Assembly (NCBI GenBank): GCA_026122915.1
Contig: JAGIXO010000075.1
Span: 1 to 8,187 of the forward strand
From: Candidatus Electronema nielsenii
GTDB taxonomy: Bacteria; Desulfobacterota; Desulfobulbia; Desulfobulbales; Desulfobulbaceae
DNA: 8,187 nucleotides
Direction: 5' to 3'
Positions 5,128 to 8,187 of the stretch are shown here, one piece after another (within the stretch, counting starts at the first letter, position 1; every line of letters starts with the position of its first letter). The translations under genes were made by a program, and so were the position numbers. The notes beneath the pieces were generated by a model. The model searched no databases and was not told the origin of the DNA. It was given only the letters and a program-made list of their open reading frames with translations.

Positions 5128-5172
5128 GTGAAAGGATGAAGTAAAAGAGACAGGGAAAACTCCCTGTCTCTT
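5128..5172 (+). repeat. Intergenic box-plus-hairpin element, copy E
   Basis: The box GTGAAAGGATGAAG (5128-5141) is followed by the strongest hairpin of the set, a perfect 12-bp stem with an AAAC loop: AAGAGACAGGGA (5145-5156) and TCCCTGTCTCTT (5161-5172). The short CTCTT end without a following T-run makes it a weak candidate terminator. It could mark the end of the small-protein segment or stabilise the upstream message. It lies 41 bases before the BON gene start. Confidence 0.7.
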
Positions 5173-5213
5173 GCAGGCATAAGCTGAGAAGGCAAAAAAC
5201 AAAAAGGAATATA

Positions 5214-5987
5214 ATGAAAAAAATGTATTTATTGACTGCAGCGACCGCAGCGATTGTATTAGTAGCAAACGGCATACCTGTAGTAGCAGCTGAGATGGAT
5301 GACCGCATTGAATCTTCGTTTAAAGAGAGCTTTATTTACAAAAAATATCTGAAGGATGAAAATATCAAGATCAGTTCAAGAGAAGGAGCCGTCATTCTCT
5401 CAGGCAGCGTGTCTGACGAAAGCGACAAGATCATTGCCTATAACATCGCTGAAGCTCTGCCTGATATCAAGAGCGTGGATAATCGGATTGATATCACCGG
5501 AAATCGTCCAGATGAGAAGTCTGATATTTGGATTAGCATGAAGGTGAAAGGCGCACTCATGTATCATCGCAATGTGAACGCCATAAAAACAGAGGTCAGT
5601 GTCAAAGATGGCGTTGTGACCCTGAAAGGCGAAGCCGCCAGTCAGGCACAAAAAGAACTCACTACTGAGTATGCCAAAGATATTGATGGAGTGAAAGAAG
5701 TAAGCAACGAGATGACGATAGCAGCGGCTCCTGAACCCGCACCTCAGACGATGGCCGAGAAGATTGACGATGCTTCTGTTACTGCTCAGGTGAGGATGGC
5801 ATTATTGACCCATCGTTCAACCAGATATGTCAGTACCAAGATTGTAACCAAGGATGGCGAAGTGACATTGACCGGCATTGCCAAGAACGATGCTGAAAAG
5901 TCTTTGGTTACCAAACTCGCTACCGATATTCAAGGTGTGGTCAGTGTGAAGAACCAGATGACAGTCGAAGAGGTAAAGACTAAGTAG
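5214..5987 (+). CDS. Periplasmic protein with three BON domains (OsmY-like)
   Basis: A 257-residue exported protein. A Sec signal peptide covers about residues 1-26, with likely cleavage after VVAA. Three BON domains follow at about 28-96, 103-171 and 185-254. Each has the alpha-beta pattern with a VxLxGxV-type strand (GAVILSGSVSD, GVVTLKGEAAS, GEVTLTGIAKN) and a V-x-x-V-x-N/D end (IKSVDNRI, VKEVSNEM, VVSVKNQM). A Pro/Ala linker (EPAPQ) separates domains 2 and 3. BON domains are thought to contact phospholipid membranes; E. coli OsmY has two and is osmotically induced in the periplasm. AAAAAGGA (5201-5208) precedes the ATG. Three domains rather than two is a modest variation. It fits the envelope-stress theme of its neighbours. 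Confidence 0.92.
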   Translation: MKKMYLLTAATAAIVLVANGIPVVAAEMDDRIESSFKESFIYKKYLKDENIKISSREGAVILSGSVSDESDKIIAYNIAEALPDIKSVDNRIDITGNRPDEKSDIWISMKVKGALMYHRNVNAIKTEVSVKDGVVTLKGEAASQAQKELTTEYAKDIDGVKEVSNEMTIAAAPEPAPQTMAEKIDDASVTAQVRMALLTHRSTRYVSTKIVTKDGEVTLTGIAKNDAEKSLVTKLATDIQGVVSVKNQMTVEEVKTK

Positions 5988-6064
5988 CTTGCGGCTGTAG
6001 CAAATGTTTTAAGAGTCAGTCGTCATAGTGGTATAAACCCGGACAGTTTAAAAGGAGCAGTAGC

Positions 6065-6223
6065 ATGAGTATTGCAATGATCTTGATGATTGTGCTGGTT
6101 CTTTTTTTCGTTGGAGCCTTACCCACATGGCCCCACAGCAGAAGTTGGGGTTACTATCCAAGCAGCGGGCTTGGACTTGTTGTTTTAGTTCTGGTCGTGC
6201 TGATTCTATCGGGGCGGATGTAA
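6065..6223 (+). CDS. DUF3309-like small membrane protein
   Basis: A 52-residue protein. A hydrophobic N-terminal helix (about 3-18) leads to the characteristic GALPTWPHSRSWGYYPSSGL centre (17-36), then a second hydrophobic helix (about 34-49) ending GRM. The central PTWP-S-WGY-PS-GLG signature identifies the DUF3309 type of short membrane proteins, whose function is unknown. AAGGAG (6052-6057) lies 7 bases before ATG. It is 77 bases after the BON gene and shares its direction. Confidence 0.88.
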   Translation: MSIAMILMIVLVLFFVGALPTWPHSRSWGYYPSSGLGLVVLVLVVLILSGRM

Positions 6224-6281
6224 CTTATTTGTGGTTTTGATGATTTATATTTTTGGGTTCTTTCATTCATAAAGAGGTACC

Positions 6282-6728
6282 ATGAACACACTACGTTTTG
6301 TAAGATTTTGTTCTATTGCCGCAGCATGTTTGTGCTTCAGCTTTGTTTTTACTAATGAAAGTTTAGCGAGAGAGAGGGAAACTCAGTATAATTCCACCCA
6401 AGAGCGTCGATATCAGCAGAAGAATGCGAGACAAGAAAGGCGCGGATCGTATTTCAACGACAACGGCTATACGCATCTCAACATTCCGGCAAGGCATTAT
6501 CCACGGCTTGGCGAATGCCGCATTTGGTACCCAGATCGTCAGCGGTCTTCTCGGATCAGATGCGGTCAAACGCCTCCTCGTGGGGCTTGGCTTATTCAGC
6601 ATCCCAGAAATCGTCCACGCCATGTGTACGTGAATGTATATGAGCCACAGAGTCGTGGTATTGTGTTTAGTATCGGAGAATTTGAAATTCGCTCTGGAGC
6701 ATTTTTGCGCGAGATGCCACACAGATGA
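6282..6728 (+). CDS. Secreted basic protein with GECRIWYP motif, function unknown
   Basis: A 148-residue protein with a signal peptide (about 1-29, cleavage probably after ESLA). A Gln/Arg-rich, likely disordered stretch (about 30-56) is followed by a compact segment, LNIPARHYPRLGECRIWYPD (66-85), then a second Cys at 94 (RCGQTPPRGAWLI). The pattern IPxxHxPxxGECRxWxP followed by a Cys and PPRGAW resembles short exported proteins of unknown function in many Gram-negative genomes. C79 and C94 could form a disulphide (inference). The C-terminal part, HVYVNVYEPQSRGIVFSIGEF, looks beta-rich. GAGG lies 5 bases before the ATG. High Arg content suggests binding to anionic surfaces (speculative). Confidence 0.75.
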   Translation: MNTLRFVRFCSIAAACLCFSFVFTNESLARERETQYNSTQERRYQQKNARQERRGSYFNDNGYTHLNIPARHYPRLGECRIWYPDRQRSSRIRCGQTPPRGAWLIQHPRNRPRHVYVNVYEPQSRGIVFSIGEFEIRSGAFLREMPHR

Positions 6729-6769
6729 AGAACAAATTATCAGATGATCTCAACTGAAAGGAGAATGAT

Positions 6770-6916
6770 ATGTGGACTGTTGCAGTAATACTGTTGGTGT
6801 TATGGGCATTAGGATTAGTGAGCAGCTACACAATGGGCGGGTTTATTCATCTCCTGCTGGTTGTTGCTATTATCGTGGTGCTGTTCAGGGTTATTCAGGG
6901 ACGACGCGTGGTGTAG
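6770..6916 (+). CDS. lmo0937-type small membrane protein
   Basis: A 48-residue protein below the usual gene-caller size. It has two hydrophobic helices, about 3-18 (VAVILLVLWALGLVSS) and 25-41 (FIHLLLVVAIIVVLFRV), joined by YTMGG and ending in the basic tail QGRRVV. The W-x-V-x-x-x-L-x-x-L-W-x-LG start, G-G-FIH-L middle and R-x-I-x-G-R-R end match the lmo0937 family (DUF5670-like) of small stress-associated membrane proteins. AAGGAG (6758-6763) lies 6 bases before ATG. It is found in the same direction 41 bases after the secreted basic protein. Confidence 0.85.
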   Translation: MWTVAVILLVLWALGLVSSYTMGGFIHLLLVVAIIVVLFRVIQGRRVV

Positions 6917-6930
6917 GAGGTTACTTTTGG

Positions 6931-6977
6931 CCGCTGGGTCAAAACTGTTGATGTAGCAGGATAGTCTTTTCCAGCGG
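6931..6977. other. Spaced 7-bp inverted repeat upstream of SDR gene
   Basis: CCGCTGG (6931-6937) and CCAGCGG (6971-6977) are perfect inverted copies separated by 33 bases, in the 109-base gap before the SDR gene. They could be an operator pair or the base of a long hairpin. Seven base pairs at this spacing can arise by chance, and no promoter motif is clear next to them. Confidence 0.25.
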
Positions 6978-7025
6978 ACAGCAAACCTTGTTTTTGATAA
7001 ATCCATTATCATCGGAAAGGAAGTT

Positions 7026-7805
7026 ATGAAGACAACCGGAAGAGTTGAACGCAAGGTAGCTGTCGTGACAGGAAGCGCGTTGGGAATAGGCAGGGCAACT
7101 TCTTTGATGTTAGCGAGAGAAGGAGCAAAGGTGGCTGTAACAGATATAAATGATGATGCAGGACAAAAGGTAGTAGGCGAAATTAAGACATTCGGTGGAA
7201 TTGCAAAATACTGGCATCTCGATACTGCGGATGAAGATAGTGTTAGCAGTGCTTTTGCAGAGATTGTCCGTGAGTTTGGGGCAATAGACATCCTTGTCAA
7301 TAATGCGGGTATCGCCGGGGTGAATCGTCCTACGCATGAGATCAGCAAGGCGGAATGGGATAAAGTCATAGGCGTGAATGTCGGCGGCGTGTTCCTTTGC
7401 ACTAAACATGCAATTCCGTTTATGCGGAAAGCTGGCGGAGGAAGCATCATAAACATGTCATCCATTTACGGACTGGTCGGTGCTGCGGACCTGCCGCCTT
7501 ATCATGCGTCCAAAGGGGCTATTCGGCTGATGAGCAAAAATGATGCATTATTTTATGCAAAGGAAAACATCAGAGTCAATTCTATATATCCGGGCTTTAT
7601 CTGGACTCCTCTTGTCGAGGAACTGGCCGCAAATTCACCCGAAGGAGCTGAGGCATTCAGAAAGCAGCTTGATAGCCGTCATCCTATTGGTCATATCGGA
7701 GAGCAGGATGATATTGCCTATGGTGTACTGTATCTTGCATCTGATGAGTCTAAATTTATGACCGGCAGCGAACTGGTCATAGATGGTGGATACACTGCTC
7801 AATAA
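7026..7805 (+). CDS. Short-chain dehydrogenase/reductase (classical SDR)
   Basis: A 259-residue cytoplasmic NAD(P)-dependent oxidoreductase of the classical SDR type. The Rossmann motif is TGSALGIG (15-22), with Asp40 at the end of the second strand, which favours NAD over NADP. Others are NNAG (92-95), Asn118 in IGVNVGG, and the catalytic Ser146, Tyr159, Lys163 (YHASK), with the usual 13-residue Ser-to-Tyr and 4-residue Tyr-to-Lys spacing. The PG-x-x-x-TP motif (189-195) and C-terminal DGGYTAQ end are also typical. The length is normal for the family. AAGGAAG (7017-7023) is next to the ATG. The substrate cannot be told; closest styles are glucose-1-dehydrogenase and 3-oxoacyl-ACP reductase-like enzymes. 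In this stress cluster it may act on reactive carbonyls, which is only a guess. Confidence 0.95.
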   Translation: MKTTGRVERKVAVVTGSALGIGRATSLMLAREGAKVAVTDINDDAGQKVVGEIKTFGGIAKYWHLDTADEDSVSSAFAEIVREFGAIDILVNNAGIAGVNRPTHEISKAEWDKVIGVNVGGVFLCTKHAIPFMRKAGGGSIINMSSIYGLVGAADLPPYHASKGAIRLMSKNDALFYAKENIRVNSIYPGFIWTPLVEELAANSPEGAEAFRKQLDSRHPIGHIGEQDDIAYGVLYLASDESKFMTGSELVIDGGYTAQ

Positions 7806-7825
7806 CAGTTGCTGATAAATAATGT

Positions 7826-7841
7826 GTGCATGGTGATGCAC
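7826..7841 (+). other. Small hairpin after SDR gene
   Basis: GTGCAT-GGTG-ATGCAC forms a 6-bp stem with a 4-base loop, 20 bases past the SDR stop codon. No T-run follows, so termination is doubtful and the next gene may be co-transcribed. Confidence 0.3.
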
Positions 7842-7863
7842 TGATCTCATCTGGAGGTTTGTT

Positions 7864-8064
7864 ATGAAATGGACCAGTGTTTATCTTATTGGATACATAA
7901 TTTTAATCGGCGGGATTGTCGCTGCGCTTTGGAAATTGGGAGTCATAGCCAGTATTGGCATGGCATGGACCGTGATCGGAGTGGTTATTGTGATCGGCAT
8001 TGGCGTGATGCTTGCAGTTTCTAACAGTGGTAGCAAAAGAAATATCACGATAGACAGGGAATAG
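7864..8064 (+). CDS. Small two-helix membrane protein, unknown function
   Basis: A 66-residue protein with two hydrophobic helices, about 6-25 (VYLIGYIILIGGIVAALWKLG) and 31-52 (IGMAWTVIGVVIVIGIGVML), followed by a polar tail, SNSGSKRNITIDRE. GGAGG (7853-7857) lies 6 bases before the ATG. It is not a family I can name with confidence. Its size and Gly-rich helices resemble the other small inner-membrane proteins of this cluster. It starts 58 bases after the SDR stop codon. Confidence 0.75.
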   Translation: MKWTSVYLIGYIILIGGIVAALWKLGVIASIGMAWTVIGVVIVIGIGVMLAVSNSGSKRNITIDRE

Positions 8065-8098
8065 TCTTGTTTGAAATTTTATAAGGAGAATACATTAC

Positions 8099-8187
8099 AT
8101 GAATACATGGCTTCTGATAGCGGAGAAGGGAAAACGATCTCTGTTTTGTCTCTCCCTGATAGTTTTGTTCTGCCAACACCAAGCAGA
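8099..8187 (+). CDS. Partial gene, N-terminal signal sequence, truncated by window end
   Basis: An ATG at 8099 is preceded by AAGGAG (8083-8088) 10 bases upstream and opens a frame that runs to the end of the window (29 codons seen). The encoded N-terminus has a charged region (AEKGKRS) and a hydrophobic stretch, LFCLSLIVLFC, as in a signal peptide or lipoprotein signal. The Cys in LFC could be a lipobox residue, but the preceding residues are not a good match. The product cannot be named from this fragment. Confidence 0.55.
   Translation, partial: MNTWLLIAEKGKRSLFCLSLIVLFCQHQA

Noticed and set aside
3885..5308. Long minus-strand ORFs (for example 3885-4445 and 4705-5268)
   Set aside because: They lie opposite purine-rich genes coding Lys/Glu proteins, are made of low-complexity Leu/Ser/Phe, and run across several supported + strand starts and hairpins.
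6695..6709. TGGAGCATTTTTGC as a sigma-54 promoter before the lmo0937-type gene
   Set aside because: The GG-to-GC spacing is one base short, which sigma-54 does not tolerate well, and it lies in coding sequence.
6815..7465. Minus-strand 216-codon ORF opposite the SDR gene
   Set aside because: It is antisense to a clear SDR with all catalytic motifs, and its product has no recognisable domain.

Overview
The window is a single co-directional block: every gene I can support is on the + strand and gaps are short (the largest is about 280 bases). It looks like a Gram-negative bacterium. It has a sigma-54 activator, a matching -24/-12 promoter, lipoprotein and Sec signal peptides, and a BON-domain periplasmic protein. 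Base composition looks near 50% GC by eye (not computed). The gene mix (PAS/sigma-54 activator, collagen-like lipoproteins, YtxH, CsbD, BON, DUF3309 and lmo0937-type small proteins) is reminiscent of Desulfobacterota/Deltaproteobacteria, but that assignment is a guess. There are no RNA genes, insertion sequences, integrases or CRISPR arrays that I can see.

Layout: 83-1573 encodes a PAS-AAA+-Fis sigma-54 activator. The 282-base gap after it carries what looks like a complete sigma-54 control region: a 9+9 inverted repeat (1602-1637, possible activator site), a possible IHF site (1700-1712), and a full-length -24/-12 promoter (1723-1738). Next come two tandem, duplicated collagen-like lipoproteins (1856-2371 and 2532-3026). 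They share a palindromic leader, a lipoprotein signal, about 40 uninterrupted Gly-X-Y triplets and a short GATVI-type tail. A YtxH-like protein (3071-3376), a DUF948-like membrane/coiled-coil protein (3415-3828) and a CsbD-like protein (3821-4006, overlapping its neighbour by 8 bases) follow.

The region 4010-5210 is the least ordinary part. It holds four very small, highly charged, probably disordered proteins (56, 82, 51 and 52 residues) that look like diverged members of one family. After csbD and after each of them is a copy of a repeated intergenic element, a GTGAAAGGATRAAG-like box followed by a hairpin (five copies). One of the four genes contains 66-bp tandem repeats and appears to be cut short by a CAG-to-TAG change.

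From 5214 on: a secreted protein with three BON domains, a DUF3309-like small membrane protein, a secreted basic protein with a GECRIWYP motif, an lmo0937-type small membrane protein, an SDR-family oxidoreductase, a two-helix membrane protein, and the start of a further gene with an N-terminal signal that runs off the end.

My reading is an envelope or general-stress island controlled at least in part by the adjacent sigma-54 activator. YtxH, CsbD, BON/OsmY-like and lmo0937-like proteins are all families associated with stress responses. The activator's PAS domain would sense the signal and the promoter would drive surface lipoproteins and downstream stress proteins. How far the sigma-54 transcript extends past the hairpins cannot be told from sequence.
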